This document shows positions 31,336 through 43,106 of a DNA stretch of 64,000 bases, piece by piece. The notes below the pieces were generated by a model that was not told the DNA's origin, did no database searches, and was given only the letters and a program-made list of their open reading frames with translations. Source of the stretch: Alphaproteobacteria bacterium. GTDB taxonomy: Bacteria > Pseudomonadota > Alphaproteobacteria > RS24. A program made the position numbers and the translations under genes. Positions within the stretch are counted from its first letter, which is position 1, and the number at the start of each line of letters is the position of its first letter. Location of the stretch: positions 76,847 through 140,846 of the forward strand of contig JAQWIP010000102.1 in assembly GCA_029248825.1 (NCBI GenBank), written 5' to 3'.

Positions 31336-31497
31336 GGGCTTGCGCGCGCTTTCAAAATGGCTATAGTGACCTCAAATTAAAGCTGCTTTGGGAAAGTGGG
31401 ATGCTGGAAACGGCCCCGCTTTTTTTAATGCTCAAATCTTAAAGCTCAAATTTTTTTGAGGGAAGCAAAAGGCAGGCGAGAAATTGAAGGAGATGTC

Positions 31498-32091
31498 ATG
31501 TCGCAAGACACGGCTCTAGACACGCCACATTTAAAGGCGCCAGGCCCCGCGCGGCCGTTTTTGGAACTGGTCGAACCGGTTATCGAAAGCCTTGGCTATG
31601 CGCTTTTGCGTATTCGCATGACCGGCGATGACGGCCAGGCTGTTTTGCAAATCATGGCGGAAAACGACGAAGCGGGATTGCGTATCGAGCAATGCGAAGA
31701 GATTAGTCGGGCGCTGTCGGATGTGATGGATGTCGAAAACCCCATCGCGGGCGCTTATGCGCTGGAAGTGTCTTCGCCAGGTGTGGCGCGGCCTTTGACG
31801 CGGCCTGTCGATTTTGAACGCTGGGCGGGCTATGAAGCCAAATTGGGTCTGCGCGATGCGATTGACGGCCAGCGGCGGTTTCGCGGTGTGGTGCAAGGCT
31901 TTGCCGATGGCGAGGCCTTAATCGAAGTGCAGCTGGCGGGTTTTGATACGCCGCAAGTCTTAGGACTGGCGATTGGAAATATTGCCGAGGCGCGTTTGGT
32001 GCCCGATGAAGACGCCATAAGTGATGCGTTGAAACAGCAGAAAAAGCCCAAGAAGGGCGATAAGAGCCAAAAGGGCGATGAGAGTAAGTAA
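31498..32091 (+). CDS. rimP: Ribosome maturation factor RimP
   Basis: LVEPVIESLGYALLRIRM, EQCEEISRALSDVMDVENPIAGAYALEVSSPGVARPLTRPVDFERW; immediately upstream of nusA. Confidence 0.95.
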   Translation: MSQDTALDTPHLKAPGPARPFLELVEPVIESLGYALLRIRMTGDDGQAVLQIMAENDEAGLRIEQCEEISRALSDVMDVENPIAGAYALEVSSPGVARPLTRPVDFERWAGYEAKLGLRDAIDGQRRFRGVVQGFADGEALIEVQLAGFDTPQVLGLAIGNIAEARLVPDEDAISDALKQQKKPKKGDKSQKGDESK

Positions 32092-32161
32092 ATAAGTCGC
32101 GTCAGGTAGACGAGATAAATTAAATTCGACCCATTTGGGTCAGCCAATTTAGGAGATGAAA

Positions 32162-33868
32162 ATGGCGACAGGGATTAGCGCAAATAAACTGGAGTTGCTG
32201 CAGATTGCCGACGCGGTCGCGCGCGAAAAAGGCATTGAGGTCGAGATTGTTTTATCGGCTATGTCGGACGCCATCGAGAAGGCCGCTAAGGCGCGCTATG
32301 GTCAGGAAAACGATATTCGGGTAGCGATTGACCCGAAGACCGGCGAGACCAAATTGCTGCGCGCCGTGCAAGTGGTTGACTTGGTCGAAAACGACGATAC
32401 GCAAATCTCGCTTCCGGTCGCCCAACGCGACAATCCAGAAGCCAAGATTGGCGATGAAGTCATCGACGAATTGCCGCCTGTTGAATTTGGTCGCATCGCG
32501 ACGCAAGCCGCCAAGCAAGTGATTGTGCAGCGGGTTCGCGAAGCCGAGCGCGAGCGCCAATTTGAAGAGTTTAAAGATCGCGTGGGCGAGATTATCAATG
32601 GTCTGGTCAAGCGCGTGGAATACGGCAATGTCGTGATGGATTTGGGACGTGGCGAAGCTGTGGTGCGCCGCGATAATCTTATCCCGCGCGAAGTCTTCCG
32701 TCCGGGCGACCGCATTCGCGCTTACATTCAAAATGTGCGTCGCGAACAGCGTGGCCCGCAGATTATTCTGTCGCGTACCGATCCGGCTTTCATGTCGAAA
32801 TTGTTCATGCAGGAAGTGCCTGAAATTTATGACGGCGTCATCGAAGTGCGTGCCGTGGCGCGCGATGCGGGTAGCCGAGCTAAAATTGGCGTTATCTCCA
32901 ACGACCCAGGCATTGACCCTGTAGGCGCTTGTGTGGGTATGCGCGGTAGCCGTGTGCAGGCCGTGGTCAATGAGCTGCAAGGCGAAAAAGTCGATATTAT
33001 TCCGTGGTCGCCTGACCCTGCCGCTTTCATCGTGAACGCTTTGGCACCTGCTGAAGTTACCAAAGTGGTGCTGGATGAAGATGTGCAACGCATTGAAGTT
33101 GTGGTGCCGGATGAGCAATTGAGCTTGGCCATTGGCCGTCGCGGCCAAAATGTGCGTCTTGCATCGCAGCTCACCGGTTGGGACATCGACATTATGACCG
33201 AAGCGCAAGAGAGCGAGCGTCGTCAGGCAGAATTTGCCGAACGCACCGCCTTGTTCATGGGCGCTTTGGATGTCGATGAGATGATTGCCCAATTGCTGGC
33301 GTCAGAAGGTTTCTCGACCGTCGAAGAAGTGGCCTATGTGCCAGCCGAAGAAATTACTTATATCGAGGGCTTTGACGAGGAAACGGCAGAAGAAATTCAA
33401 AACCGGGCCCGCGATCATTTGGACCGCGAAAATGCCAAGCTGGATACGCAACGCACAGAAATGGGCGTTGGCGATGATTTGGCCGCCATGGAGGGCATGA
33501 CGCCAGCCATGTTGGTGCGCTTTGGCGAGAATGACATTAAGTCGCTGGAAGATTTTGCGGGCTGTGTGACCGATGATTTGACGGGTTGGTTTGAAACCGT
33601 CGAGCGTCGTCGTGTGCGCCAAGAAGGTATTCTGGATGGCTTTGATGTCTCGCCGGAAGAAGCCGAGGGTCTGATTATGTCGGCCCGCGTTTTGGCGGGT
33701 TGGATTACCCAAGAAGAGCTAGACCAGCAACGCGCCGAAGAAGCGGCGCGCGTGGAAGCCGAATTGGCCGCGCAGCAGGAAGCGGAAAATCCGACACCTG
33801 CCGCAGACGCCGAACTTATCGATCCCTTTGCCCCCGCACCAGACGCTTCGGCGCCGAGTGCGGAATAA
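32162..33868 (+). CDS. nusA: Transcription termination/antitermination factor NusA
   Basis: S1, KH and C-terminal repeats; [33 protein letters not shown]; start 32156 or 32162. Confidence 0.97.
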   Translation: MATGISANKLELLQIADAVAREKGIEVEIVLSAMSDAIEKAAKARYGQENDIRVAIDPKTGETKLLRAVQVVDLVENDDTQISLPVAQRDNPEAKIGDEVIDELPPVEFGRIATQAAKQVIVQRVREAERERQFEEFKDRVGEIINGLVKRVEYGNVVMDLGRGEAVVRRDNLIPREVFRPGDRIRAYIQNVRREQRGPQIILSRTDPAFMSKLFMQEVPEIYDGVIEVRAVARDAGSRAKIGVISNDPGIDPVGACVGMRGSRVQAVVNELQGEKVDIIPWSPDPAAFIVNALAPAEVTKVVLDEDVQRIEVVVPDEQLSLAIGRRGQNVRLASQLTGWDIDIMTEAQESERRQAEFAERTALFMGALDVDEMIAQLLASEGFSTVEEVAYVPAEEITYIEGFDEETAEEIQNRARDHLDRENAKLDTQRTEMGVGDDLAAMEGMTPAMLVRFGENDIKSLEDFAGCVTDDLTGWFETVERRRVRQEGILDGFDVSPEEAEGLIMSARVLAGWITQEELDQQRAEEAARVEAELAAQQEAENPTPAADAELIDPFAPAPDASAPSAE

Positions 33869-33884
33869 GGCTTGAGCTAAGATT

Positions 33885-34481
33885 ATGGGGGGGCTTCAAA
33901 CCTGCCAGATAAGTGGCAAGGAAGCCGAGAGCGCCGATATGTTGCGCTTTGTCCTCTCGCCCGATGGCGAGCTGACCCCAGATCTCGGGCAAAAACTGCC
34001 CGGCGAAAGCATTTGGCTAGCCAATCAGCGCGACCTTGTGGCGCCTTTGGCGGCTAAATTTGCTACTCCGGTTGCCGATTTACAAGCTGGCGCCCCCGAA
34101 AGCCTAGAGCTTAGGCTGGAGAGATTAATGCGCCAACAAGCGCATGGTATTTTGGGGCTGATGCGCAAATCGGGAGCCGTGGTGATGGGCTTCATGAAAG
34201 TGGAGGCCGCGCTGAAAAAGGGTCAGATTGTGCTGCTGTTTGCAGCCCATGATGGCGCCGAGAATGGACGACAAGTATTGGCGCAAAAAGCCCGTGCGAT
34301 GGACATAAGATTATGCGCTTTATTTAGCGCAGACGAATTGGGCATGGCCTTTGGCCGTGAAAATGTGATACATGCAGGGCTTACCGATGCGCGTTGGTTG
34401 TCCCGTATCGATAAAGAAACCACGCGACTGGCGATCTTTTTAGGCGACCAAGTGAGCATGGATAGGAGTGAGAGCGAATGA
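33885..34481 (+). CDS. YlxR (DUF448)/L7Ae-fold RNA-binding protein
   Basis: [36 protein letters not shown]-terminal L7Ae-like; between nusA and infB, ATGA overlap with infB. Confidence 0.88.
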   Translation: MGGLQTCQISGKEAESADMLRFVLSPDGELTPDLGQKLPGESIWLANQRDLVAPLAAKFATPVADLQAGAPESLELRLERLMRQQAHGILGLMRKSGAVVMGFMKVEAALKKGQIVLLFAAHDGAENGRQVLAQKARAMDIRLCALFSADELGMAFGRENVIHAGLTDARWLSRIDKETTRLAIFLGDQVSMDRSESE

Positions 34482-37012
34482 GCGACGCAAAAACAGGTGA
34501 TGAAGCCGCCAACGGCGATGCCACTCAAGACGGCGAAGCCAAACGCGGCAAGACCATGTCTTTGAAACGGACAGTGGAAAGCGGGCAAGTGCGCCAAAGC
34601 TTTTCGCATGGCCGTTCCAAATCCGTATTGGTCGAAAAACGCCGGAAACGCGTTGTTAAACCGGGGCAAGAAGAAGCCCAAGCCGCGGCTCCAGTGGAAG
34701 CTCAGCCAGCGCCGGCCGCGCCAACGCCAGCCCCGCCAAGCGCCCCTGCTATGCCAGAAGGCCTGTCGAAAGCCGAGCAAGATAAACGCCTTGCCGCTGT
34801 CGCCGAAGCTAAAGTTCGCGCCGTTGAAGAAGCCAAACAAGCCGAAATTGATAACAAACGCCGCGCCGAAGAAGACGCCAAGCGCGCCGAAGAACGCGCC
34901 GCTTTGGATGCCGAAGCCGCCAAACAGGCCGAAGCGAATTCGCGCAAAGCCAAGAAAAGTGATGTCGTCGACCCTGTGGATGCGCCCCCTGCCGAGCCAG
35001 CTTTGGTGACGCGGGCGACCAAACAAGCGCCGACCGTGGCCACGGCAGATGAGAAAAAACGCGCCGAAGAAAAACGCCGCACCGCAACCCCAGATAAGCG
35101 CACTGGCGAACGCCGCCGTCGCACGGGCAAGCTGACCATTAATGATGCGCTTAACGATGAAGAGCGCGTGCGTTCGCTGGCCTCTATGCGGCGTCGTCGC
35201 GAGCGCGAAAAACGCCAAGCCAATAATTCGGGCGACGGCGCAAAAGTCGCGCGCATGGTGCAATTGCCAGATACGATTAGCATTCAAGAGCTTGCCAATC
35301 GCATGGCCGAACGCGCCGTGGATGTGATTAAAGTGCTGATGCAGCAAGGTATTATGGCGCAAATCAATGATGTGATTGACGCCGATACCGCGCAAATCGT
35401 TGCCGAAGATTTGGGTCACCAAGTCAAACGCGTATCGGAAAGTGACGTGGAAGATTCGATTGTCACCGCCGATGATGACGATGAAGATAAAACCTCGCGT
35501 CCCCCTGTGGTGACCGTTATGGGTCACGTCGACCATGGTAAAACCTCGCTCCTCGATGCGCTTCGCAAAGCCAAAGTGGCCGATGGCGAAGCCGGTGGCA
35601 TCACCCAGCATATTGGCGCGTATCAGACGCAAACCGAAGCTGGCGAGACGCTTACCTTTATCGACACACCAGGTCATGCGGCCTTTACCGCCATGCGCGC
35701 ACGCGGCGCTAAAGTGACCGATTTGGTTATTCTTGTGGTGGCTGGTGATGATGGCGTTATGCCGCAAACCGTGGAAGCCATTAACCACGCCAAGGCGGCG
35801 GAAGCGCCGATGATTGTGGCCATCAATAAAATGGATAAGCCAGAAGCCGATGCCAATCGGGTGAAAAATGATTTGTTGCAGCACGAGATTATTTCCGAGG
35901 AAATGGGCGGCGACACGCAGATGATTGAAGTCTCGGCGCAAACCGGCGATGGCCTTGATAATCTTCTCGAAGCGGTCGCGCTACAAGCCGAGCTGATGGA
36001 GCTGAAAGCCAAAGCTGACCGCGCGGCCGAAGGCATTGTGATTGAAGCCAAACTCGACAAAGGTCGCGGTGCGGTGGCCACGGTTCTGGTGCAACGCGGC
36101 ACGTTGAGTGTTGGCGATATTTTTGTAGTGGGTCAAGAATCGGGTCGGGTTCGCGCGCTGATTGATGACAAAGGCCAACAGATTAAAACGGCCGGGCCTT
36201 CGTCTCCGGTAGAAGTTTTGGGCGCTGGCGGCGTGCCGGGTGCGGGGGAAATTTTCACCGTGGTCGAAAACGAAGCCGATGCGCGCGAAGTCGCTGAATA
36301 TCGCGCCCGCAAAGCGCGTCAGCAATCGAGTGATATTGCGCCGCGCGCGGCCTCTTTGGATCAGATGATAAGCCAATTGGAAACCGCCGAACGCGCCGAA
36401 ATTGCCATTGTCGTCAAAGGCGATGTGCAAGGCTCGGTGGAAGCTATCTCGCAAGCGGCGGTGAAACTTGGCACCGATGAGGTTTCGGCACGGGTTATTC
36501 ATACCGGCGTTGGCGGCATCACCGAAAGCGACATTACTTTGGCGGCGGCCTCGCGCGCCGTTGTCTTTGGCTTTAACACGCGCGCCAATGGCCAAGCGCG
36601 CAGCATGGCCGAAGCCGAAGGCATTGAAATTCGCTATTACAATGTGATTTACGATTTGGTCGATGATTTGAAAGCCGCCATGGCGGGCATGTTGTCGCCA
36701 GAATTGCGCGAAACCGCTCTTGGCACAGCCGAAGTCTTGGAAGTGTTTAAAGTGGGTAAAGCCGATAAAGCGGCCGGTGGTTTGGTCGGCACAGGCCTTG
36801 TGCGCCGGGGTGCCAAAGTGCGTCTCATCCGCGATGACATTGTCATCCACGAAGGCGAATTGTCTTCCCTGCGCCGCTTCAAAGACGAAGTCAAAGAGGT
36901 TCAGTCGGGTCAAGAATGTGGTATGGCTTTTGAAAATTACAAAGACCTCAAGCCTGGCGATACCATCGAGTGCTATGAAGTCGAGGAAATTGCTCGCACA
37001 CTCGATAGCTAA
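34478..37012 (+). CDS. infB: Translation initiation factor IF-2
   Basis: [65 protein letters not shown]. Confidence 0.98.
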   Translation: MSDAKTGDEAANGDATQDGEAKRGKTMSLKRTVESGQVRQSFSHGRSKSVLVEKRRKRVVKPGQEEAQAAAPVEAQPAPAAPTPAPPSAPAMPEGLSKAEQDKRLAAVAEAKVRAVEEAKQAEIDNKRRAEEDAKRAEERAALDAEAAKQAEANSRKAKKSDVVDPVDAPPAEPALVTRATKQAPTVATADEKKRAEEKRRTATPDKRTGERRRRTGKLTINDALNDEERVRSLASMRRRREREKRQANNSGDGAKVARMVQLPDTISIQELANRMAERAVDVIKVLMQQGIMAQINDVIDADTAQIVAEDLGHQVKRVSESDVEDSIVTADDDDEDKTSRPPVVTVMGHVDHGKTSLLDALRKAKVADGEAGGITQHIGAYQTQTEAGETLTFIDTPGHAAFTAMRARGAKVTDLVILVVAGDDGVMPQTVEAINHAKAAEAPMIVAINKMDKPEADANRVKNDLLQHEIISEEMGGDTQMIEVSAQTGDGLDNLLEAVALQAELMELKAKADRAAEGIVIEAKLDKGRGAVATVLVQRGTLSVGDIFVVGQESGRVRALIDDKGQQIKTAGPSSPVEVLGAGGVPGAGEIFTVVENEADAREVAEYRARKARQQSSDIAPRAASLDQMISQLETAERAEIAIVVKGDVQGSVEAISQAAVKLGTDEVSARVIHTGVGGITESDITLAAASRAVVFGFNTRANGQARSMAEAEGIEIRYYNVIYDLVDDLKAAMAGMLSPELRETALGTAEVLEVFKVGKADKAAGGLVGTGLVRRGAKVRLIRDDIVIHEGELSSLRRFKDEVKEVQSGQECGMAFENYKDLKPGDTIECYEVEEIARTLDS

Positions 37013-37030
37013 GCGAGAGCTTTTACCGAT

Positions 37031-37447
37031 ATGGCGGAGAAAAAGAACATTGCCGGCAAACCTCCCTCGCAGCGTCAATTGCGGGTCGGGGAAATGCTGC
37101 GCCATCGCTTGAGCGAGGTGCTGCACGCGGCGGATTTTGAAGCCAAGGTTTTGAAAAAAGCCAATATCACCGTCACCGAAGTCCGCATCAGCCCAGATTT
37201 GCGTCATGCCACCGCCTATATTATGCCTTTGGGCGGCGACCATATTGAAAAAATCGTGACGCTGTTGAACGACGAAGTGCCACGGCTGAAAAAAATCTCT
37301 ATGTCGGGACTGCATTTGAAATATACGCCCGACTTTAAATTTGCCGCCGATAAAAGTTTCGACCAAGCGGCGGCCATGGATGAACTTTTATCCTCGGATG
37401 TGGTGGCTGGCGATATCGCCGATTTAGAGACGCCCGACGGCGCCTAA
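37031..37447 (+). CDS. rbfA: 30S ribosome-binding factor A
   Basis: RQLRVGEMLRHRLSEVLH, VTEVRISPDLRHATAYIMPLG; between infB and truB. Confidence 0.94.
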   Translation: MAEKKNIAGKPPSQRQLRVGEMLRHRLSEVLHAADFEAKVLKKANITVTEVRISPDLRHATAYIMPLGGDHIEKIVTLLNDEVPRLKKISMSGLHLKYTPDFKFAADKSFDQAAAMDELLSSDVVAGDIADLETPDGA

Positions 37448-37475
37448 GCGCTTTTGAAGAAAAGAGAGGCAGCGA

Positions 37476-38387
37476 TTGGCTCGACGCAAAAAAGGCCGGA
37501 AACTCTCTGGCTGGATCAATTTAGACAAACCCTATGAATTAGGCTCCACGCCCGCCGTCTCGCGGGTGCGATGGTTGTTTCACGCGCAAAAAGCCGGTCA
37601 CGCTGGCACGCTGGACCCTTTGGCCACGGGCGTTTTGCCGATTGCTTTGGGCGAGGCCACCAAAACCGTCTCTTTTATGCAAGATGCCGCCAAGACCTAT
37701 CGCGTTAGCGTCGGGCTCGGCGTCTCTACCACCACGGATGATATGGAGGGGGAGCCGCTGGAAACCAGCGCGCATCGGCCAGAGACGCAAGAGATTAAGG
37801 CGGCTTTGGCGTCTTTTACGGGCGAGATTCAGCAAGTGCCGCCACAGTTTTCCGCCATTCGCAAAGATGGCGTGCGCGCTTATGCTAAAGCGCGGGCGGG
37901 CGAGGCGGTGGAGCTGGAGGCGCGCAAAGTGCGCATCGACCATATTCGGTTTTTGCGCCGCGTCGATGCCGACCATTTCACGCTCGAGGTAGATTGCGGC
38001 AAAGGGGTATATATTCGCTCTTTGGCGCGCGATTTAGCGCTGCAACTTGGCTCGCGCGGGCATGTGACAAAACTGCGCCGAACGCGGGTTGGGCCGTTTG
38101 ACGAAAAATCCGCTTTAGGGCTAGATAAATTAAACAATCTGGGCCATAGTGCGCCCGATTTGGCAGCTCTGGATGCTTGCCTGTTACCCCTTACGACCGC
38201 GCTGGACGACATCTTGGCGGTGGCCATTGGGGGCGACGAGGCATCCCGCATAAAGCAGGGGCAAGCTATATCACCGCAAGGTTTGGCGGTTATGGGGCCG
38301 GTGCTTCTCACACATGAGGGGCACCCCGTTGCCATAGCGCACCAAGAAGGGGAAACCCTAAAACCTGTGCGGGTGTTTAACCTCTAG
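37476..38387 (+). CDS. truB: tRNA pseudouridine(55) synthase TruB (TTG start)
   Basis: GWINLDKPYELGS, KAGHAGTLDPLATGVLPIALGEATK, VEVDCGKGVYIRSLARDLA-like. Confidence 0.96.
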   Translation: MARRKKGRKLSGWINLDKPYELGSTPAVSRVRWLFHAQKAGHAGTLDPLATGVLPIALGEATKTVSFMQDAAKTYRVSVGLGVSTTTDDMEGEPLETSAHRPETQEIKAALASFTGEIQQVPPQFSAIRKDGVRAYAKARAGEAVELEARKVRIDHIRFLRRVDADHFTLEVDCGKGVYIRSLARDLALQLGSRGHVTKLRRTRVGPFDEKSALGLDKLNNLGHSAPDLAALDACLLPLTTALDDILAVAIGGDEASRIKQGQAISPQGLAVMGPVLLTHEGHPVAIAHQEGETLKPVRVFNL

Positions 38388-38438
38388 AACCCAAGGGTTC
38401 GTCTCAAGACCGCGAGGTCTTTTATAAAGGAGAGTAGG

Positions 38439-38708
38439 ATGTCGATTACTGCCGAGCGCAAAGACGCGCTGATTAAAGAATATGCAACGGTTGCCGGTGA
38501 CACTGGGTCGCCAGAAGTGCAAGTGGCTATTCTATCAGAACGTATTACCAATCTAACCGAACATTTTCAGACCCACGCCAAGGATAATCATTCGCGTCGT
38601 GGTTTGTTGAAAATGGTAAGCCAACGCCGTCGCCTGCTTGACTATGTTAAGGGTCGCGATGTGGAGCGTTATAAAAGCCTCATCGAGCGTTTGGGCTTGC
38701 GTCGTTAG
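38439..38708 (+). CDS. rpsO: 30S ribosomal protein S15
   Basis: 89 aa; [52 protein letters not shown]. Confidence 0.98.
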   Translation: MSITAERKDALIKEYATVAGDTGSPEVQVAILSERITNLTEHFQTHAKDNHSRRGLLKMVSQRRRLLDYVKGRDVERYKSLIERLGLRR

Positions 38709-38722
38709 ACTGCGTTAATGTG

Positions 38723-38758
38723 AAAACCGGCCTTTATTGTTGAGGCCGGTTTTTCCTT
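38723..38758 (+). terminator. Intrinsic terminator after rpsO
   Basis: aaaaccggcct-ttattgttg-aggccggttttt: GC-rich stem followed by U-run. Confidence 0.88.
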
Positions 38759-38923
38759 TCTGTCATAAGGCCTGACAGACCTTTTTCTGGCATGAGGTCA
38801 GAAAAAACAGAGGAAAGAGAACTGGCCTTATTTTGGTTCTCGATTGAAGCTGCTCCTTTCAAGGGAAAGGAGCTTTGGCAAAGCAAGCCTAGATAAGGCG
38901 GCTTGCCGTGATAGGAAAAACGA

Positions 38924-41044
38924 ATGTTTGATATTACTCGTGAAGAAATTGAATGGGGTGGGCGTACGCTGACCCTCGAAACTGGCCGTGTGGCCCGTCA
39001 AGCGGACGGTGCTGTTTTGGCCACTTATGGAGAAACTTCAGTGCTGGCCACTGTGGTTGGAGATCGCAGCCCGAAGCCGGGTCTCGACTTTTTTCCCCTA
39101 ACTGTGAATTACCAAGAAAAAGCCTATGCCGCGGGTAAAGTGCCAGGCGGCTATTTTAAGCGCGAAGGCCGTCCGAGCGAAAAAGAGACGCTGATTTGTC
39201 GTCTCATTGACCGCCCCATCCGCCCGCTTTTTGTGAAAGGCTTTAAAAACGAAACCCAAGTCATCGCCACCGTGATGAGCCATGACCTTGAAAACGATGC
39301 CGATATTGTGGCTATGGTTGCTGTATCTGCGGCGCTGACGCTTTCGGGTTTGCCGTTCCAAGGCCCGATTGGCGCCGCTCGTGTGGGTCTCATTGATGGC
39401 GAATATGTCCTCAACCCAACCCTCGACCAAATGGCAGACACATCGCTCGACCTCATCGTGGCCGGCACAGATGACGCCGTCTTGATGGTGGAATCGCAAG
39501 CCGATGAACTGGCCGAAGACGTGATGCTGGGCGCTGTGATGTTTGGCCACCGTGAGTTCCAACCGGTTATTGATGCGTGCATTCGCATGGGAGAGAAAGC
39601 CGCCAAAGAACCTCGCGATGTGGTTATTCCAGACGATAGCGCTTTGAAAGAAAGCGTCGCAGGCATTGCCAAAGACGGCCTCGTGGCTGCCTATGGCGAA
39701 GCCGACAAGCAAGTGCGCCAAAGCGCCATTGCCGCTTTGAAAGATACGGTTTATGCCGATTTGGTAGCGGCGGACGCCAGCTCCGATGAACGCAATGCGG
39801 TCTCGGGCGCGTTTAAATCGTTGGAAAGCGATATCGTTCGTGGCGATATTCTCGACACAGAAAAACGTATTGATGGTCGCGGTCTTGCAGATGTGCGCGC
39901 GATTGTTTCCGAAGCTGGCATTTTGCCTCGCACGCATGGCTCGGCCTTGTTTACGCGCGGCGAAACGCAAGCCCTCGTCGTGGCCACTTTGGGCACCGGC
40001 GATGATGAACAATTCGTCGATGCGCTGGAAGGCACTTATCGCGAAAACTTCATGCTGCATTATAACTTCCCACCTTACTCGGTCGGGGAAACCGGACGCG
40101 TCGGCTTTACAGGTCATCGTGAGATTGGTCACGGCAAGCTCGCTTGGCGCGCTTTGAAAGCCATGTTGCCAAGCAAGGAAGAGTTCCCCTACACCTTGCG
40201 TCTAGTGTCTGAAGTGACAGAAAGCAACGGCTCGTCTTCGATGGCGACGGTTTGTGGCGCGTCGCTGGCGATGATGGATGCGGGCGTTCCGCTGAAAAAA
40301 CCAGTGGCGGGTATTGCTATGGGTCTGATTAAAGAGGGCGAGCGTTTCGCTGTTCTCTCGGACATTCTTGGCGATGAAGACCATCTGGGAGATATGGACT
40401 TTAAAGTGGCAGGTACCAAGGACGGTATTACGTCGCTGCAAATGGACATTAAAATCACCGGCATTACCGAAGAAATTATGCAAGTTGCCCTCGACCAAGC
40501 CAAGGGTGGCCGCACGCATATTCTCGACGAAATGGCGAAATCTCTCACCGAAGCGCGTGACGAGATGGGCGAATATGCGCCCAAGATTGAAACCATTCAG
40601 GTGCCACAAGATAAAATCCGGGAAGTGATTGGTACCGGCGGTAAAATCATTCGCGAGATTGTAGAAACCTCAGGTGCGAAGATTGATATTGGCGATGATG
40701 GCCTGATTAAAGTGGCTTCTGCGGATGGGGCGGCGATCAAGTCGGCTCTCGACCAAATCAACTCGATTGTGGCCGAGCCAGAAGAAGGCGTTATCTACGA
40801 AGGCACGGTTGTCAAAACCATGGACTTTGGAGCTTTCGTGAACTTCTTCGGCAAGCGCGATGGTCTGGTGCATATTTCGCAACTGGCCGACAAACGCGTC
40901 GAAAACACGACCGATGTTGTCAAAGAAGGCGACACCGTGAAAGTGAAATTGATGGGCTTCGACGATCGCGGCAAAGTTCGCTTGTCGATGAAAGTGGTCG
41001 ATCAAGAAACTGGCGAAGATCTGGAAAACAAATCTGCTGAATAA
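38924..41044 (+). CDS. pnp: Polyribonucleotide nucleotidyltransferase
   Basis: 706 aa; [35 protein letters not shown] and S1 domains at C-terminus. Confidence 0.98.
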   Translation: MFDITREEIEWGGRTLTLETGRVARQADGAVLATYGETSVLATVVGDRSPKPGLDFFPLTVNYQEKAYAAGKVPGGYFKREGRPSEKETLICRLIDRPIRPLFVKGFKNETQVIATVMSHDLENDADIVAMVAVSAALTLSGLPFQGPIGAARVGLIDGEYVLNPTLDQMADTSLDLIVAGTDDAVLMVESQADELAEDVMLGAVMFGHREFQPVIDACIRMGEKAAKEPRDVVIPDDSALKESVAGIAKDGLVAAYGEADKQVRQSAIAALKDTVYADLVAADASSDERNAVSGAFKSLESDIVRGDILDTEKRIDGRGLADVRAIVSEAGILPRTHGSALFTRGETQALVVATLGTGDDEQFVDALEGTYRENFMLHYNFPPYSVGETGRVGFTGHREIGHGKLAWRALKAMLPSKEEFPYTLRLVSEVTESNGSSSMATVCGASLAMMDAGVPLKKPVAGIAMGLIKEGERFAVLSDILGDEDHLGDMDFKVAGTKDGITSLQMDIKITGITEEIMQVALDQAKGGRTHILDEMAKSLTEARDEMGEYAPKIETIQVPQDKIREVIGTGGKIIREIVETSGAKIDIGDDGLIKVASADGAAIKSALDQINSIVAEPEEGVIYEGTVVKTMDFGAFVNFFGKRDGLVHISQLADKRVENTTDVVKEGDTVKVKLMGFDDRGKVRLSMKVVDQETGEDLENKSAE

Positions 41045-41061
41045 GCGCTTTTGTTTCAAGC

Positions 41062-41108
41062 AAAAAGAAACCGCCGCGAGGACATCCTCGCGGCGGTATT
41101 TCTTTTTG
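41062..41108. terminator. Bidirectional intrinsic terminator between convergent pnp and fabB
   Basis: aaaaagaaaccgccgcgagga-cat-cctcgcggcggtatttcttttt; A/T tracts on both sides. Confidence 0.9.
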
Positions 41109-41131
41109 TAAAGGAAAGGAAATATCGCGGG

Positions 41132-42361
41132 TTAAACGCGTTTCATCACCAGCGTGCCATTGGTGCCGCCAAAGCCAAATGAGTTGGACATCACACAGTT
41201 TAGCTTCACGCCATCGCGGCGTTCGGTAACAATCGGCATATCGGCAAAATCAGGGTCTAGCTCGGTGATATGCGCCGAGCCGGTGATGAAATCATTTTGC
41301 ATCATCAGCAGCGAATAAATCGCCTCCTGCACGCCAGCCGCGCCGAGCGAGTGGCCGGACAAAGATTTGGTGGCCGAGATGGGCGGGCAGTCGGCGCCAA
41401 AGACTTCGCGCAAAGCTTCGATTTCTTTAATGTCGCCAACCGGTGTCGAGGTGGCGTGGGGGTTGATATAATCCACCGGGCAATCGAGGTCTTGCATGGC
41501 CATTTGCATGCAGCGCACGGCGCCTTCGCCCGAAGGCTGCACCATGTCATAGCCGTCGGAAGTGGCGCCATAGCCAGCGATTTCGGCATAGATTTTCGCC
41601 CCGCGTTTTTTCGCATGTTCCATTTCTTCCAACACCACAACGCCGGCGCCGCCGGCGATAACAAAACCATCGCGCGATTTATCATAGGCGCGGCTGGCGG
41701 TGGAAGGCGTGTCATTATGTTTCGAGCTCATGGCGCCCATGGCATCGAAGAGAACCGAAAGCGCCCAATCTAATTCTTCGCCGCCGCCAGCAAACATCAC
41801 GTCTTGTTTGCCCCATTGAATCATTTCTGCCGCATTGCCAATGCAATGGGTAGAGGTGGCGCAAGCGGAGGAGATGGAATAATTGACGCCCTTAATGCCA
41901 AACGGGGTGGCCAGGGTCGCTGAATTGGTTGAACTCATGGCTTTGGGAACGGCAAAGGGCCCGACCCGTTTGGGGCTAGAATTGCGCGCCGTATCGGTGG
42001 CGGCAATCAGCGCTTTGGTGCTGGGGCCACCCGAGCCCATAATCAGGCCGGTGCGTGGGTTTTGAATGGTGGTTTCTTCGAGGCCAGCATCGGCAATGGC
42101 TTGTTGCATGGCGACATAATTCCACGCCGCGCCATCGCCCATAAAGCGGCGGACGCGTTTTTCGACCGCTTCTTCAATGTTCAAAGTCGGCTGGCCTGCG
42201 ATTTGCGAGCGAAAGCCCATATCGGCAAAACTTGCCATAGCGGAAATGCCCGAGCGGCCTTCTTTTAAAGAGGTGGTAACTTCTTGGGCATTATTGCCAA
42301 GGCTTGAGACAATGCCAATTCCAGTAATCACAACACGGCGCATAGGGTACTCCTCGCTCAT
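41132..42361 (-). CDS. fabB: 3-oxoacyl-[acyl-carrier-protein] synthase I
   Basis: [74 protein letters not shown]. Confidence 0.95.
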   Translation of the reverse strand: MSEEYPMRRVVITGIGIVSSLGNNAQEVTTSLKEGRSGISAMASFADMGFRSQIAGQPTLNIEEAVEKRVRRFMGDGAAWNYVAMQQAIADAGLEETTIQNPRTGLIMGSGGPSTKALIAATDTARNSSPKRVGPFAVPKAMSSTNSATLATPFGIKGVNYSISSACATSTHCIGNAAEMIQWGKQDVMFAGGGEELDWALSVLFDAMGAMSSKHNDTPSTASRAYDKSRDGFVIAGGAGVVVLEEMEHAKKRGAKIYAEIAGYGATSDGYDMVQPSGEGAVRCMQMAMQDLDCPVDYINPHATSTPVGDIKEIEALREVFGADCPPISATKSLSGHSLGAAGVQEAIYSLLMMQNDFITGSAHITELDPDFADMPIVTERRDGVKLNCVMSNSFGFGGTNGTLVMKRV

Positions 42362-42387
42362 TCCAAATAGGGTTACAAAACTATGGG

Positions 42388-42912
42388 TTACATTTGTTCT
42401 GGGGTAAACAAGCCGACGCGCAAGCCTTCGGCCGTATAGATTAATTTGTCGTCAGCCAAAAGGCGCGCTTCGCCAATGCCCATGGTTAGGCGCCCGGTCA
42501 TCACCCGTTTGAGGTCGACTTCATAGCGCACTAATTTCACATCCGGCATCACTTGGCCGGTAAATTTCACCGCGCCTGCGCCCAACGCTCGGCCGCGCCC
42601 GGGATTGCCAAGCCAACCGAGATGGAAGCCGATGAGCTGCCACATGGCATCTAGCCCCAAGCAGCCTGGCATCACGGGGTCGGTTTTAAAGTGGCAGTCG
42701 AAAAACCAAAGATCGGGTTTCACATCCAGCTCGGCTTTAATTTCGCCTTTGCCATGCGCGCCGCCTTCATCCGAAATATGGGTGATGCGATCAAACATCA
42801 GCATCGGCGGGGAGGGAAGCCGAGCATTGCCATCGCCAAACAGTTCGCCATTGGCGCAAGCGATTAGCTCTTCATAAGAATAAGAATTTTGAGTGGCTTT
42901 TTGATTGGCCAT
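42388..42912 (-). CDS. fabA: 3-hydroxydecanoyl-ACP dehydratase/isomerase
   Basis: [62 protein letters not shown]; start 42912 ([11 protein letters not shown]) preferred. Confidence 0.96.
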   Translation of the reverse strand: MANQKATQNSYSYEELIACANGELFGDGNARLPSPPMLMFDRITHISDEGGAHGKGEIKAELDVKPDLWFFDCHFKTDPVMPGCLGLDAMWQLIGFHLGWLGNPGRGRALGAGAVKFTGQVMPDVKLVRYEVDLKRVMTGRLTMGIGEARLLADDKLIYTAEGLRVGLFTPEQM

Positions 42913-43028
42913 GCGGTTTCTCCCTGAACAATAGATGTGAAAAACTAACACTTTTCGCAAGCGCCTCCTACTGCAAAACCACCCAAGAAAAGCAGCTTTT
43001 GGGTATCCCCACCCCGCCCCTAAGTGGG

Positions 43029-43057
43029 TTGACAGGCGCGAGACTTCGCTCTATTTC
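43029..43057 (+). promoter_or_regulatory. Candidate sigma-70-type promoter of irr
   Basis: TTGACA (43029-43034), 17-nt spacer, TATTTC (43052-43057). Confidence 0.5.
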
Positions 43058-43106
43058 CTAGAATGATTATAAACAACCCATTTCTTAAAAACCGCAAGGG
43101 TCAAAA

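Noticed and set aside
34223-35941. 572-aa ORF antisense to infB (and similar long antisense ORFs, e.g. 35981-37366, 39098-40132, 32252-33292)
   Set aside because: Codon-bias shadows of highly conserved sense genes; His/Gly/Phe-rich composition typical of antisense frames, no motifs or ribosome-binding sites
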